From: Pyropia haitanensis
Lineage: Eukaryota; Rhodophyta; Bangiophyceae; Bangiales; Bangiaceae
Length of the DNA stretch: 64,000 bases
NCBI GenBank assembly: GCA_008729055.1
Contig: SDUX01000010.1
Location: forward strand, 3,425,090 to 3,489,089
Direction: 5' to 3'
Of this stretch, positions 31,412 to 43,892 are shown piece by piece. A model generated the notes under the pieces. The model did no database searches. It was not told where the DNA came from and saw nothing but the letters and a program-made list of their open reading frames with translations. The translations under genes were made by a program, and so were the position numbers. Within the stretch, counting starts at the first letter, position 1. The number at the start of each line of letters is the position of its first letter.

Positions 31412-32907
31412 CTAGGTGGTGTACTCGGCGTTGATCTCCACGTACTTGTAGGTCAGGTCGCACCCCCACGCGACACCCGCGCCCGCCCCCCCTCCCAGCG
31501 CCACGTCCAGGCGCACCGTATCCTCCCCCCCCTGCCCCAGGTAGGCCGTCGACGCGGCCGCAGCGGCCATGTAGCCACTCACGGCGGCCTCGTCGTACGG
31601 CACGGGCGTGCCGCCCACCATCAGCGGCACGCCGCCGAGCGCGACGCCCAGGCGGGCCGGGTCAAACGCGACGCCCGCCCGGCCCGCCGCGGCGGCGATG
31701 CGCCCCCAGTTGGGGTCCCGCCCGTACACCGCCGCCTTGGTCAGCGACGACCCCGCCACCGCCCGCGCCACCGCCCGCGCGTCCGCGTCCGTCGTCGCGC
31801 CCGTCACCGACACCTCTAGGAGGACGGTGGCGCCCTCGCCGTCCCGCGCAATCGCCTTGGCCAGCCGCACGCACACGGCGGTGACGGCGGCGGCGAGCGC
31901 CCGCCCGTCGGCCGACGCCGCGTCCGCCACGGGCGCGTTGCCCGCCGCGCCCGACGCCAGGCCGACGAGGGAGTCGTTGGTGGACGTATCCCCGTCGACG
32001 GTGATGGCGTTGAAGGAGGCGTCGGCGGCGGCCGCCACCAGCGCCGCCCACGCCGCCGGCTCGACCGCCGCGTCAGTGGTGACAAAGCCGAGCATCGTTG
32101 CCATGTTGGGGTGGATCATGCCGCTGCCCTTGGCCATCCCCCCCACCGTAACGGCCTTGCCACCGACCGTACCCGTCACGCACGCGGTCTTTTCCACCAG
32201 GTCCGTGGTTAGGATGGCGCGCGCCGCGGCCGCGCCGCCGTCGGGCGTGGCGGCGGCCACCAGGCCCGGCACCGCCGCCGCGTACTTGCCCATATCCACC
32301 CGCTTGCCAATGACGCCCGTGCTCGCCACGAGCACCTCTGTCGGCTCACACGCCGCCGCCGCGGCGACCGCCGCGGCCATGGCCGCCGCGTCTGCCGCCC
32401 CGCCCGCGCCCGTGCACGCGTTGGCCTGCCCCGAGTTGACCACCACCGCCCGCGCGGTGCCGCCGCTTGCCGCCAGGTGCGCGGCGCACAGGTCCACCGG
32501 CGCCGCCCGCACGACCGTCTGGGTCAGCACCGCGGCGGCGGTCGCGGGCGCGGCGCCCGTGGCCAGGATCACCGCCATGTCGGGGGACCCGGACGCCTTG
32601 AGCCCCGCCGTCGTCGCGGCGGCGGCAAAGCCCGCCGCGGACGTGACGCCCCCGCCAGGGAGGGTGGTCCACCCGGGCGGGTCCCCGCCGGTAGCGACCG
32701 TCACGGGTGTCGCGGCGGGGGGGGGGTGGTGGTCATGGCCGGTGGGGGGGACGGGTGCTGCCGCCAGTGAGCCGCCGGCGAGACGGCAGGCGCCCGCGAG
32801 GCCGGCCGGCGGGGGGGGGCGCCCGCCCAGGTAGACCGCCCGCCCACGGCGGCGACGCGGGGGGGAGACGGCCACGTCGCGCCGCCGGCAATGACAAAAG
32901 CGGCCAT
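31412..32907 (-). CDS. ARGJ: Arginine biosynthesis protein ArgJ (ornithine acetyltransferase / N-acetylglutamate synthase)
   Basis: ArgJ transfers acetyl from N-acetylornithine to glutamate in the cyclic arginine pathway, in plastids of algae and plants. The catalytic frame is continuous from about 32730 to the stop at 31412. Landmarks are NSGQANACTGAGG, STGVIGK, ILTTD with the Thr that is the self-cleavage nucleophile, GGMAKGSGMIHPNMATML, TVDGDTSTNDS, GRDPNWGRIAAAAGRAGV and the closing CDLTYKYVEINAEYTT. The best start, ATG 32907 (MAAFVIAGGATWPSPPRVAA), begins an Arg/Ser/Pro leader like a plastid transit peptide. It is in another frame, separated by a G run at 32717-32726. A longer open frame in the catalytic frame begins at 33100 with a GTG and is not protein-like. 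So the leader and body are one gene with a probable homopolymer miscount. No intron is required. Confidence 0.93.
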
Positions 32908-35900
32908 GGGGAGCGGGGCGGCTCACAAGCGTGACGCCGCAAGGTGGAGGATGAAGTGTGACAGGAGGTGGTCTGCGGCGAAGAAGGGGGAAGGCGGGAA
33001 ATGAAGAAAGGCAGGTGGTCTGTAGAGAGGAAGGGGAAGCCGCGTACTGGTGAGGGGGGGGGGTTGTATAGGCGTTGCGGAAAGGCGTGGGACCTCCCAC
33101 GGGGCAGCGGTGGTTGCAGCGGATAGGGCCAGCGCGTCCGATGCCGGCTTACTCGTAACTCGGCGATACCGCCGCCCGGCGATCACCACGTCCAGCAGAG
33201 ACACGTGGAGACGAGCCCGCTCTCACTCGGACTTCATAACTAGTACACTTACAGAGGAATTGAGCTCGACCAGCGATGACGAGGACGACACCTCCACGTC
33301 GCCGCGTCGAGTGACGCCTTGGGCAGCGTCCTTGCCCGCCCCGACTTGGACCACCTCGAACGGCAGGGCGTCACGCGGGTGTAGTGACCGATCCTTCCCC
33401 CCCTACACCTGTCACGCCCCCTTCACACCCCCCCCCCTCCCCCGACTCCACACACCCCATCCTTCCCCCACCACATCATCCCGTGCACCCCTCATGATGC
33501 TACCGCCTGCCGCACCCTTTTCCACTGCGATAGTCGCATTGTCGCCGGTTCTCCGCTGCGACTTCCCCGCGAGCCACCGCCGGGTGGTGGTCACCTGGAC
33601 CGACGGCTGGTCGCAAGGGTCACCACACCGGCAGCCTTGCCCCTACCCGCGGCCCGTCGAGGCGGCTGCCCCGCAGCTTTCCTCCTTCGCACCGGCCCCT
33701 ACCACCACCTCTCCCACCGCCCTCTCTCCCGCCGTTGCTGCTGCCACCCCCGCTCCCGTCGCCCACTCGATGCCACCCAGCGACCGATAGGCCGTGCTTG
33801 ACAAGGCCACCCGCGACCCCGCCACCGCCGCCACCATCTGGGCCGCCCACCTTGCCACTGCCCGGTTCGGGCATGCCAACACCACTGCGGCAGCGGCCGC
33901 CGCCGCGCACGCCGACGGCGGCGTGCCCGCGCCTACGGCGGCGGAGGCCGGCGACATGGGCGACGTGGTCGGCGCATCCACGGTGCTGTCAGATCATAGG
34001 ATTGAGGCTGCGACATTCAGTCGGTACCGCGAGTCGCTCTTGTAGTGCGTCCTATAACAAATGGATGTTGACGGTAGGTGAAGGTGCATCAAGTCGCCGT
34101 CTGGACAAATGGATCCCACACCAGCACGTCCCCGAACATGACACGTATTGACAAAGAATGATTCATCCGCCAAGCTGGTGCGCCTGCCCTCCTGGCGCAC
34201 ATGCACTCTGCACAGACTCCAAGGACGCAGGGTCTTTTCTGGCTCGTTCTCTCGTGGGAGAGCCACCGGGGCTCTCAAAATCAATGAGCCTCGGACAAGC
34301 TCGCTGGGACGGACGCCAGGGGTTTCTGTCGGGTCATCCGCCTCATTAATTGATGTCGAAACGGCAGGAGTGCGGGGGAGAGGCGCACTCGGTTTGCGTT
34401 CGCCGTGGGGACAGGTGAGGGGGCAAGCAGCTGGACAACTCCTCACCCAGTCCGGGAAGAGTCCCCTAGAATACCTGACAAGAGTACTTAAGCTCCCTAT
34501 CACAGACTATGGCGGTGTGTCTTGGCCAGCATGGAGACGACGGCGCAAAACTCAGAACACACATTCACTGCAAAAAAGCATCAAACGAGACCAAAACTGA
34601 GTTTGAACCTTTTCACACACAAGCAAAGTTTACAAGACAAACTGGACAGCCAATCAGCGCTCGCATGAGCGACACTCACAAGCAACCCATGAACATCATT
34701 GGCGTGCACGTGAACATAGAACATGCTTTTGAGTGACATTCCAAAGTTTCCTGTTGGCCAGCAAGATTGTTTCGCGCTCGTCCGTTGGCCTCGCGAGCAC
34801 CGTCACATCGGGCTGGCCGCCTGGCCGCGTGTTGCCATTGGTTGGCCCGTGCTGGCGCCACGCTAACCGCCGCCGGGAGGCGCCTCGCAGTTGCCGACAG
34901 ACCCGGCCCTGCGGACGCTGCCTTCGAAACCGCTGGAAGCAGTGGGTGGTCCGCCACCATCCCACGACGGCGGCGCGGCGGGGCCCACCGAGAGCTCTTC
35001 TGGGCTCTCGTGTGGTTCGATCGGCCGGTCAAGGGCGCCAGGTGGGCAACTGGGGTGGTGGTTCCGAAGACTGACAGGTGTGCGGCCTGCTCGCCCAGCC
35101 GTCGAACCTGTCCGCTTGACCCCGTTTTTTTGTGCCGGCTGGCTAGGGCTTCGGAGCGGTGATCAGGGCCCAAAAGCGGGCGGCGGGGTCACCGGCGACG
35201 CCGCCGCCCCCCTCTCCCCCACCCCCCCACCTGCCGCCCCCACCGAACAAGACCGTGCCACAAAGGCCATCCGCCGCCTGCCGGGCGGATCACCTGTCCC
35301 AAGACCCACCGGTTGCCACCCGGGCATGCGGTCAAGCGCGGCGGTGGTGGCCCGCGAGCCGCGGGCCCGCCACGCCGCCTTTCGCCGCGGTGCGCCGGGC
35401 GCCGCCGACCGGCACCGCGACCAATCACTACCGACAACGGCGCGCCGTGGTTCGTACTTTCCTCTGCCGTCGTCGTGACCTTTGGGTGCGGCCTCTGGAG
35501 GGCAGTGGTGCCCCACACGCAAGCGGTTTCTTTTTTTCGCCGTCGCGGAGCCCACGGGGGCACTCCGAGAAAGGGGGGGGGGCGCCCCGTCTCTCAACCT
35601 GAGTCGGGAGCTAAAGTGCGCCAGGGCTCATTCCGGGTCAGAAGTTGGGCCCCCGCCAGGCCCTCAGGCCAGTTCTTGGTGTCCCCTCCCCCCCCCGTGA
35701 CGGGGCTTCCAGACTGTATCTCCCGCGACAATGGCCAGGGCTTGACCTCCCTTCCCGCGCCGCAGAGAAGGCTGATGCAGCCCCACCGCGGCCACTGCAG
35801 CGATTTGGGGCAATCTGCAGCAGCGCAAGCCCTCTTTCGGCAGCAGTGCCGCGGCCGCCGCCGCCCCCCCTTCCCCTCCTCTGCTGCCCTCTGCTTGAGC

Positions 35901-37943
35901 CAGAGACCCAGAGTAGGTGACCTTCGCCCGTGGACCGGCGGAGTTGCCCCTGGCTGGCGCTCCCGAGATTGGGGAACCCCCCCCCCCCCACACGGCTGGC
36001 CGATGGCCCCCCCGTCGTATCGCCCGCACCCCCCTCCTGCGAGGCTCTCTGGCGTGCCCCCTCCTGGCGGGTGGGGCCCTGGCCCTGGCCCGAGGGCCGG
36101 CTCAACGAGCTCAACGCCCGCCACCGGCCTGTTGGGAGCCGCCCGGGTGCCCACAACCGGCGCCGTGTGGGGGGGGGGAGCGCCACGGACCGGCGGGGCC
36201 GCCAAGAAACAGTCCAGCCACGGCGGGTGGGGGCGGCGCAACGGCGTGGCGACGCGCGGCACGGGCGGTCTTGGGGAGGGGGGCGCCAGCCACGTCGTTC
36301 AGGCGCGGCTCGCACGCATTCCCCACCGCCAGAGTTGAACAGCCGTTCTGCCGCCCAGATACCCCTCCTGGCCGGGTCTGTCGTGGGTGTTGGGGGTGGC
36401 GGCGCTCCCCCGCCCGCCCCCCCACCTCCCCGCCCACCCTCCCCCCCCCCCCCCACCACCCCCACCACCCCCACTACCCCCACCACCGCCGTCCCCCCTC
36501 TTCCCCCCTCACCCCCTGCCCCTTTCGGCGCACTTCTACCCCCCCCGTGCCCCTCGCGGCTTGACAGCCCGGCCCCCCCCTCTCCCTCCGCCGCGAGCCC
36601 GTTCACCCGGCCGCGCGGCGAGGCTTGCTCATACGAGCGGGCGGGGGGTGAGGGAGGGGGAAACCGGGGGAGAAGGCGGGCGGCCGCGGTGAGGGGGGGG
36701 GGGGGGGGAGGGTGGACCGACCGGCGGCAAGGTGGTGGGCAGCAGCCCTGGTGGGGGGGCCCACCACGCCTGCCACATCGTTGAGATATTCACCACGCCC
36801 CCGCGCGCGTGCATCCGCCCGCTGCGGAGGACCCCCGTGCACTGCACGCCCCGCGCCCCGACTCGCCAGGTCGGTCGCCTGGGCAAAGGGAAGGGCGGTG
36901 GGGAGGGTGGTTGGGGAGCGGGACGCTGCCGCCAACCACACCGTGCCGGCCCACGCTCACTCACGCCGGCCGGTGGGGGCGGACGGCGGCGGCGATTGGG
37001 GGGGCCGTCGTCCCGCAGACACCACCCACAGTGCTGGGGGTGGGGGGTGGGGGGTGGGAGGGACAGGGTGGGGTGGGACGACCCGTGCGACCGTGTGCGC
37101 GGCCGGTGGCTCGGCGTCGTGAGTGAGCCGGGGCGGTGGCGCAGCTGCGCGCCGGCCGCTGCGTCGTCGGCGCCGCCGTCGGCGCGCGCCGACCGTGCCG
37201 GCTGCAGCCCCCGCGGGGTGGATTGCCTTCTTTTTGGTGGCCTGCCGAGAGGAGACGCCTCGTGATTCCCCCGGGGAGAGGGAGTCCCACCAGACTGTAC
37301 GACCGTGGGCAGGGGCGTGTCTGGTCGGGGGGGCGGGTGCTACCGCTGCCACTACACCGCTACCGCCGTTGCCGCGTCGGCCGCCGCTGTCGCCGCGGCC
37401 CACGACCGTGTTGCTCGCAAGGCCGACCGAGTGCACGGGGGACGCGGCCCGCGGGCGGCCTCGACCTTCCTCCCCCTCCCCCCCCTCACAGCCGCGTCCC
37501 GGTTGCCACCTGCACGACCTGCGCGCGGTCTGTCGGGCGCGCCGGTGAAAGGCGCGGCCGCCCAAACAGGCGCAGTCCTGCGGCGGCCTGCTCGTTGTGG
37601 CTTGGCGTCGGGTGGGCGGCGGGGGGGGAGGGGACGCCGTCAACGCCGCCTCCCTCGCCACGCGCACCGTCTGTGGGGCGGCCCCGACACCCCTCACGTT
37701 GAGTGCCGCTGCCGTCGATCACACGCCCATCGCCTTGTTTCGTACGGCAGCTGTCACCACGACCGCTGTACCCATCTGACCTGCATCCCCGCGACTCCCC
37801 TCTGCCGTCTCGGCCCGCCGCTCGAGTGCTGACGGACGCCCTTGACGCGCCCCCCCCCCCCCCCACGTTGTCGACCGGCGTGCCGTCGGTCTGTCGCCTC
37901 CCCCCCCCTCCCCGCCCCCGACGGACGCGGCACGTCGGCAATC
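32908..37943. other. Long region without a recognised gene
   Basis: Five kilobases show no family resemblance in any frame. About 33230-34050 has short plus frames rich in Ser/Thr/Pro/Ala. About 34050-34740 is balanced in composition and includes repeat copy B. About 34600-34740 is AT-rich with CCAAT words, followed by a short plus frame from ATG 34723 (MLLSDIPKFPVGQQDCFALV, 47 codons) that could be a first exon but cannot be extended. From 35170 to 37840 both strands carry Pro/Arg/Gly simple sequence with long C runs (36439-36452) and G runs (36697-36708). This is either true intergenic DNA or contains a fast-evolving gene I cannot see. Confidence 0.35.
34055..34142 (+). repeat. Dispersed repeat, copy B
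   Basis: This is the partner of 5105-5190, in the same orientation, at about 80 percent identity by eye. In this copy a short frame runs across the repeat (MLTVGEGASSRRLDKWIPHQ), while copy A carries an early stop in the matching frame. That is what decaying coding sequence of a mobile element would look like. Confidence 0.6.
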
Positions 37944-39353
37944 ATGGCGGGTCTCGTGGCGGCGGCCGCCGCACCCCGCCCCGCCCCCCCCCCCCCCCCC
38001 CCCCCCTCCCCCCCCCCTGCTGGTGGTGTCTGCCTCGACGCGGTCGTTGCGCGCAACAGCGCACGGATCGAGGGCCTGCAGGAGCAGCTCCGGCAGTACC
38101 AGGCGGTGCTCCGCGAGATGCGCGGCGCGACCGCGGCGGCCGCCAGAGGCGACGGGGCGGACGCTGACGCGTCGGCGTCGGCGGCGTCGGCGGCGGCGGC
38201 CTCAGTGGCCGGGGCGCGCGGCGGTGGGGGGCGGCCGTCCCCACCGGCCGCGGCAGCTGCCGCAGACAAAGTGCCCAGCCCCGGCCGCAAGCCGGCTCGG
38301 TTGCCGAACGCGGCTGCCAGCCGGGCGGTCAAGGCGTCTATGGCGGCACCGGCGGTGCCTGCGCCGGCGGCGTCGGTCAACCAAGAACGACTTGGCGGCG
38401 GCGGCTGCGTGCCAGGGTGCTCACCGTCTGCCGCTGTGGTGGCGCCGCCGGCCAAGACGGCAGCGGTGGCGGCCGCGTCGCCCATGTCGGGAACGTCGCG
38501 CCCGACGTCGTCGTCGGCGGCCAACCGGCTGGCGGCCGGCCGTTGGGCGGCCTGCCCGTCAGCGGCCGCGTCTTCAGGGACCGTGTCGACGGCGGCGGGC
38601 TGCCGACGGGGCGCACACCCCTCGGCCGAGCCGGCGGGCACCGCGGCGTCGGCGACCGCAGCAGCATGCACAGCGGCCACCGCATCTGCCGGAGCGTCCT
38701 CAGCTTCCAACGCGGGGGTGCCCCGGGGCGGCCCCACCAGTTCCACCCCGTCCCCGCTGTCGCCTCCGCCATCAAGGTCGGCGGCGGCGGCGGCGGCGGC
38801 ATCCGCGCCGCGTTCACCCCAGGCGAAGACCAGTCCGGTGCTGCAGCCACGCAAGGTCGTCCGCAAGAAGGGGGGCTCTTCCTCCTCGTCGGCGGGTTTG
38901 GTGGGCGTTGGCGCCCTCCTCGGCACCGTCAGCCTCAGCAGTCGCAAGCGGAACCCAGCGCCGCAGGGTGGCGCTGGTGGCGGCGGCGGCAGTGGTGGCA
39001 GTGGCGGCAGTGGCAGCGGCAGTGGCAGTGGCAGCGGCGGCGGAGGCGGCCGCTCTCGGCGGGAGCCAGTCAAGCTCGGCCAGACGCGGTACTGGGGTGA
39101 GGACGAGCATGCCCGCTTCCTGGAAGGCATCCGGTTGCACGGGGAGAAGAACTATGTGGCCGTCAGCGGGGTGGTGCGGACGCGGACGGCCAAGCAAGTG
39201 CGGACACATCTGCAAAAGTACCTAATGCGGCTGGCGCGGCTGGCCAAGCAACGCGCCGAAGGTGGTGGCGAGGGTGAGCTTGGCAGTGGCAGTGGCCGCG
39301 GAAGCGGCAGCAGCGGCCGCGGCCGTGGCTTTAGCAGTGTTGGTGGCAGTGGC

Positions 39354-39384
<31 letters not shown>

Positions 39385-40385
39385 GCGGCGGGGGTAGTGA
39401 CCCCAGCTCGACCAGCAGCTGTCTTGATGACATGATGTCACTTGCGTCTGACGTGGCTTCCCCTCGGCTTGGCGTGCCGTCTCCGAGCGTCGGCGACGGC
39501 GGGCGGGCGGCGTCGCGGGGGGGTGGTGCCGCCGCCTCCACGCCGCCATCGCTGTCGTTGTCGATCTCGCGCCCGGTGTTTCCGCCCGGTGCAGCTGCCG
39601 CTGCCACCGCCGCGGCCGCGGCCAGCCGGCTGTTTGCAGAGGCTGGGGCCTTTCGCTCTGACGAGGCCGCGTCGCTCGAAGACGTGTGGGCCATTCCCAG
39701 CCGGGCCGTGCCAGGCAGTCCGGCGACGCCGCCGACACCCACCCAACTGCGCTACCCGCGGATTGCTGACGATGGGCTGTCGCCGTACCGAGGGCGGGGT
39801 GGGGGCAGCGCGGACCCGATGGATCTCGTCGGCCTCGGGCCGGGCATGCGTGCCGCCGCCGCTGCCGCCACCGCAGTTGGTTCTGGGTCGGCGTCGGGCA
39901 CTGGAGCGGGCACGGACGCGTCGCCAGCCGCCAACTCATCCGCTGTCTTGTGCGTCACAGACTGTGCGGACATGTTGGATGCCCCCCCCACCACGCTGGT
40001 CGATCCCTACCTCGACTTTCTGGACACCCTCGACCTGGACGCAGCTGTCGATGGCGGCTCCACCCAGGCGGAATGTGAGGCGTTTGGCGCTGCCCTGCAG
40101 CTGCAGCAGTCTCTCCTGGGCGGGCGGCCGCTGGCGCCCCCAGAGGCCACCGCCGCAGCTGCGGCGGGGTCGGTTGGGCGCCCCCCCGATGCGGCGACGG
40201 AGCTGGAGATGCTTTCGGCTGTGGGCGACCTGGCCATGGAGGACGTTGGGGGCTGCGTTGGCGTCGAGGGTGCGGCTGATGGGGGGCGGGGCGGCGACGG
40301 CGCGCGCTTTGTGGCGTCGTGCTTTACCGAGGGGGCGGGCGATGGGGATGCGCCGTTTGGCATGCTGGCCGCGGCGCTGGGGTAG
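37944..40385 (+). CDS. SHAQKYF-class single-Myb transcription factor
   Basis: Single-repeat Myb proteins of the SHAQKYF class bind DNA and regulate light, clock and developmental genes in algae and plants. The frame from ATG 37944 encodes 813 residues without introns. Residues 10-30 are a polyproline run from a long C tract. A coiled-coil segment follows (RNSARIEGLQEQLRQYQAVL, about 38-60). The Myb domain is at about 375-435: RYWGEDEHARFLEGIRLHG, with YVAVSGVVRTRTAKQVRTHL and QKYL, the THLQKYL form of the SHAQKYF motif. The remainder is Ala/Ser/Gly-rich with long Gly/Ser runs around the Myb domain. Near the C terminus are acidic, hydrophobic pieces (DPYLDFLDTLDLDAA and LEMLSAVGDLAMED) that look like activation domains. 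Low-complexity spacers could vary in length between strains. Target genes cannot be inferred. Confidence 0.88.
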
Positions 40386-43300
40386 CGCGACGCGTGCCGC
40401 GGCGCGGGGGCCGCCACGCGCTTGAGCGGGGGTGGTGGGTAGGGCAGGGGTGTTGAGGGGAGGCGGATGGAGGGTAGGAGCCACTGTGGTGGCGGCGAGT
40501 CGATTCCCACTTTGTGGGTACGTGTGTGTTGTTTTTGGGGCTGTGGGGCAGAGCGGTTGAGGGAAGCGATGAGGGGTGGCTGTGGGGGGAGGGGAGGGGG
40601 GGGGACGCAGGGCTTGTGGTGGGGCGGCGACCTACCGCCACGTCTTCGCGCGCTGCGGTCAAGGGTGGCGGGCGGATGGGGTCCTGGCAGCGGCCGTCGG
40701 GTGCGGCGGCCGTGAGACTGTTGGGAGAGGCACGGGCGGGAGGGGTGGCCGGCTGGGGGGTGCGCGGCGGACCCCCTCTCTGCCCATATCCATTGTGTTC
40801 TCATGTGGCGTGCTTTCTTTTTTTCCTGTGCCGCTTTTTCTTCCGTATTTTTTTCCTCCTGCGTGGTGGTGCCCCCGTTGTACGGTGACCTCTTTTTCTA
40901 CATACTCTCTTCTTTGTACCCTCTCGCCGCCCGTGGTCCTACCCGGCCTGCCGTGAGACTCCGCCACTGTTCGCCGCTGGGCCCTGTCGATTCGGGCTCG
41001 TGCCACCCTCACCCACATGTCCCTTCCGTGCCACGAGGGGGGGGAGGGGGGGAGCAGGTAAGGGGGTATGGGGCGGGGGGCCGCACGGCGACAGCAGTCC
41101 CTGGCGGGCGTGCTGCGGCCCGCGCCAGCGGTCGCCGCCGTGGTCGCGACCGCCGTCACTGATGCCACTGCAGCGACTGCCGTGACTGTCGTCAAGTCCG
41201 CCGCCGCCGCCGCCGCCTCCGCCGCCGCCGCCGTCGCCGCCGTCGCCGCCGCCGTCGCCCCCGCCGCCGTGCCAGCCACTGCCGCCCCGCCGCCGCCGGT
41301 GCCGAGCCCACCCGCCGTGGCGCAAGCGCCGCCGGCGTGCCCGTTGGGGTGCGGTGCCCCCCCACGGCTGGTGGCCCCTCTCCCCACGCGTCGGTTGGCC
41401 CACGTGTGAGGCACGTGTCTCTGCACGGTCAACGAGTGAGATCGGATCTCGAGCCGCGGCCGCCGTTGACGCGCGTCAGACACCAGAACGCGAAGGTGAA
41501 CAACCACCCAACGGCGGGCGGCCTCTTGGCAGCCGCGCAGCTCAATGCCAACCGGTACATGACGCCCCGGTTGTTGCCCGTGGGCCATCCCCGTCGGCGC
41601 CTTCCACCTCGTCCCCCCCCACGACCGGAGCCGCCTCTCAGCTTGTCGCTCTATCACACCGCTTGCAGTCCTCCACCCATACAGTCAGGCGGATTGGGCG
41701 GGTGCAGGTGAAGGGCGCCGTCAATTGTGGACAAGACAAAGACAAGCTCATGGAGGTACGGCCGTCGGCCGTCGCGAGGGGAACAGATGCCCCCTCTAAA
41801 TGAGGCGCTCTGTGAAGATACCGGCCTGCTTCCGCGTACGGTCGGTGTCCAGTGTCTGACGCTTTGACCCTCCCCGCTCAAAGATGAGTGTGTGTGTGTG
41901 TGTCGACATTGTGCTGTCCGCTGCGTGTGTACAGGTGACGGCAAAGCCTGCTGCCGCGGACATCACCGCCGCGGCAGCGATCAGGAGCACGAGGAGTGTC
42001 ACTTTATGGGCGGAGCTATGGCGGCCCCGAGTCGGCGTCCACCCGGGGTACGGTCCAGGTACCCGCTCCGTCGGACGGGTGGAAGTGCCGGGAGCCGCGG
42101 CAAGACAATGACTGCCTGGATTTTGGGGACAGGCGTCGCCACGGCAAGCGGCTGGAGGAACACAGATGGCATGGAAAGGAAGACACAGGTCGAGGGTGCA
42201 CCGCAACCTGTCAAGTGAGGCCAGCGCAGGGTCACCACCACCGAGGCCCTGTGCCGGCACCACCACCGCCGCTGCCGAGAGGGGAGGCCCTAGCAGCGGG
42301 GATCACCCTCCTCTCAAACGGGCGCCGCGACCGGCCAGCGCAAAGGCGATCCATCCGCTGCACGCCACCGACGCTGCGGCGCGGTGGTACGTCCCTGGGG
42401 CAGACACGCAACCCACCCGCGGTCGCCGCAGCGCGAACACAAAGAGCACAGGGAGAAGGCCACTCGAGGTGATCCAGTCGAGTCCCGTTGGCACCTCGGG
42501 CTGTCTCTCTCGCATACCTCTCGCCCTGTAGGGGTTGCTCGCGTCCCCTCCTCCACCCTTGTCCCGACGCGCGTTCCGCACTCGCTCGGCAAGAGCTCGC
42601 ACGCGTCGCGTAGGCCGGCCAAATTCAGACGACCGGAAAGAGGATGATTCCACATAAACACGGTACTCCGTGTTTCTTTTCAACCCGATTTTGCCACGTT
42701 TCTTACTTCCCCAACCGCCGCCGCATCTCGGCCGTCGTCCCCGCCCGGCCGTCGTGACGCCCACATCCCCACCCCCCCGCGCCGGCCGCCGCAGCTGCCC
42801 CCCACCGCCGCCCCCCGTTGGCCGACGCCCGCCCTTCCGCCTCTCCCTCCCCCCCCCCCCCCCTCCAGCCCACCTTTGTTACCCGCTCCGCACCCCCCCC
42901 CCCCCCCCCCCCCCAGCCTTCTTCCCCCCACCCCCCTTCCCACCCCCAACCCTCTGGCGGCGCGCCGCCGCACCGCCGCCCCTCCCCCCCCCCCCCGCCT
43001 CCATCCGCCCCCCACCCGCCCCCCCCCCCCCCCCCCCCCCCCCCCCGGCACGTGCGGCGTGGCACCCCCCGGCCGCGGTGCCCGCGTCGTCACCGCGCAC
43101 CGGCAGCGTCGGCGGCGGCGGCGGCAGCGGCGGCGGCAGCGGCGGCAGCAGCGGCGCCGCCGGCCGCGGCGGTCGCCGCCGCGGCCGCCGCCCCCGCCGC
43201 CGCGGCACCCCCCCCGCGGCCGCCGCGGCGCGTCGCGCGTCGGGCCGCCGCCGCGGCAACGACGGGCGGCGCGCCGGATCGCCCCGCCCCCCGCCGCCGC

Positions 43301-43892
43301 CGGCTCCCCGCGCCCGCCCGCCCGCCCGCCCGCCCGCCCGCCCGCGCCGTCGCGGCCGGCCGGCCCGGCCGGCCGGCGTTGCCGTTGCCGCCGCCCCGCC
43401 GACCGCGGCCGCGCGGCGGTGGCGCTGCTGCCGCTGCCGCCGCGGCGTCGGGTCGGTGCGGGCGCCCGCGCGCTGGCGCGGCGCCGCTCCCCGCCTCGGT
43501 CACCCCTGCTGCCGCTCACCTGCCGGGCCGGCCGCCAGCGCGGCCGCCCGCCCGCCCGCTGCTGCCGACGCGGCCGGGTGCGCCTGCCGGGCGTGACGCT
43601 GCCGCGGCGGCGCGTGCAGGCTGCCGCGTTCTGGGCTGCTCCCCCACCCCCCCCCCCCCCCCGCCGGTCTACCCCCCGCAGCTGACTTCTCCCCTCTCGC
43701 CCGTTCTCCCCCCTCTACCAGACCTCCCATCGCCCCCTCTGCCCCTGTCCCGCTGACGCTGTTCCCGCCCCACCCCCTCTCCCCCCCACCCCCGCCCCTG
43801 GGTACCCCACCGCACCGCACCGCACGACACGACCCCCGCCCGCCCCCCCCCGTGCGCCACCCCCCCCCCCCCTCCCCCCCCCCAAGCCAACC
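40386..43892. other. Region without a recognised gene
   Basis: It holds the 3' flank of the Myb gene (40386-40900) and then low-complexity DNA. A plus frame 41068-41409 (113 codons, ATG) is Ala/Val-rich and could encode a small membrane protein, but it is built of GCC/GTC triplets. On the minus strand near 41910-41990 a hydrophobic segment (VTLLVLLIAAAAVMSAAAGF) resembles a signal peptide without a supported gene. A short GT repeat lies at about 41888-41903. From 42680 to 43890 C runs up to about 20 bases and CCG triplets fill the sequence upstream of the pterin synthase gene. Confidence 0.35.
41888..41903. repeat. (TG)n microsatellite
   Basis: About eight consecutive TG dinucleotides, a simple repeat of the kind used as a length marker. 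It sits in a gene-free stretch. Confidence 0.8.

Noticed and set aside
34723..34866. 47-codon frame beginning MLLSDIPKFPVG
   Set aside because: Protein-like but too short, with no downstream exon or family match. Mentioned only as a possible first exon.
41068..41409. 113-codon Ala/Val-rich frame that might be a small membrane protein
   Set aside because: It is built mainly of GCC/GTC triplets and the opposite strand is equally open. Support is insufficient.
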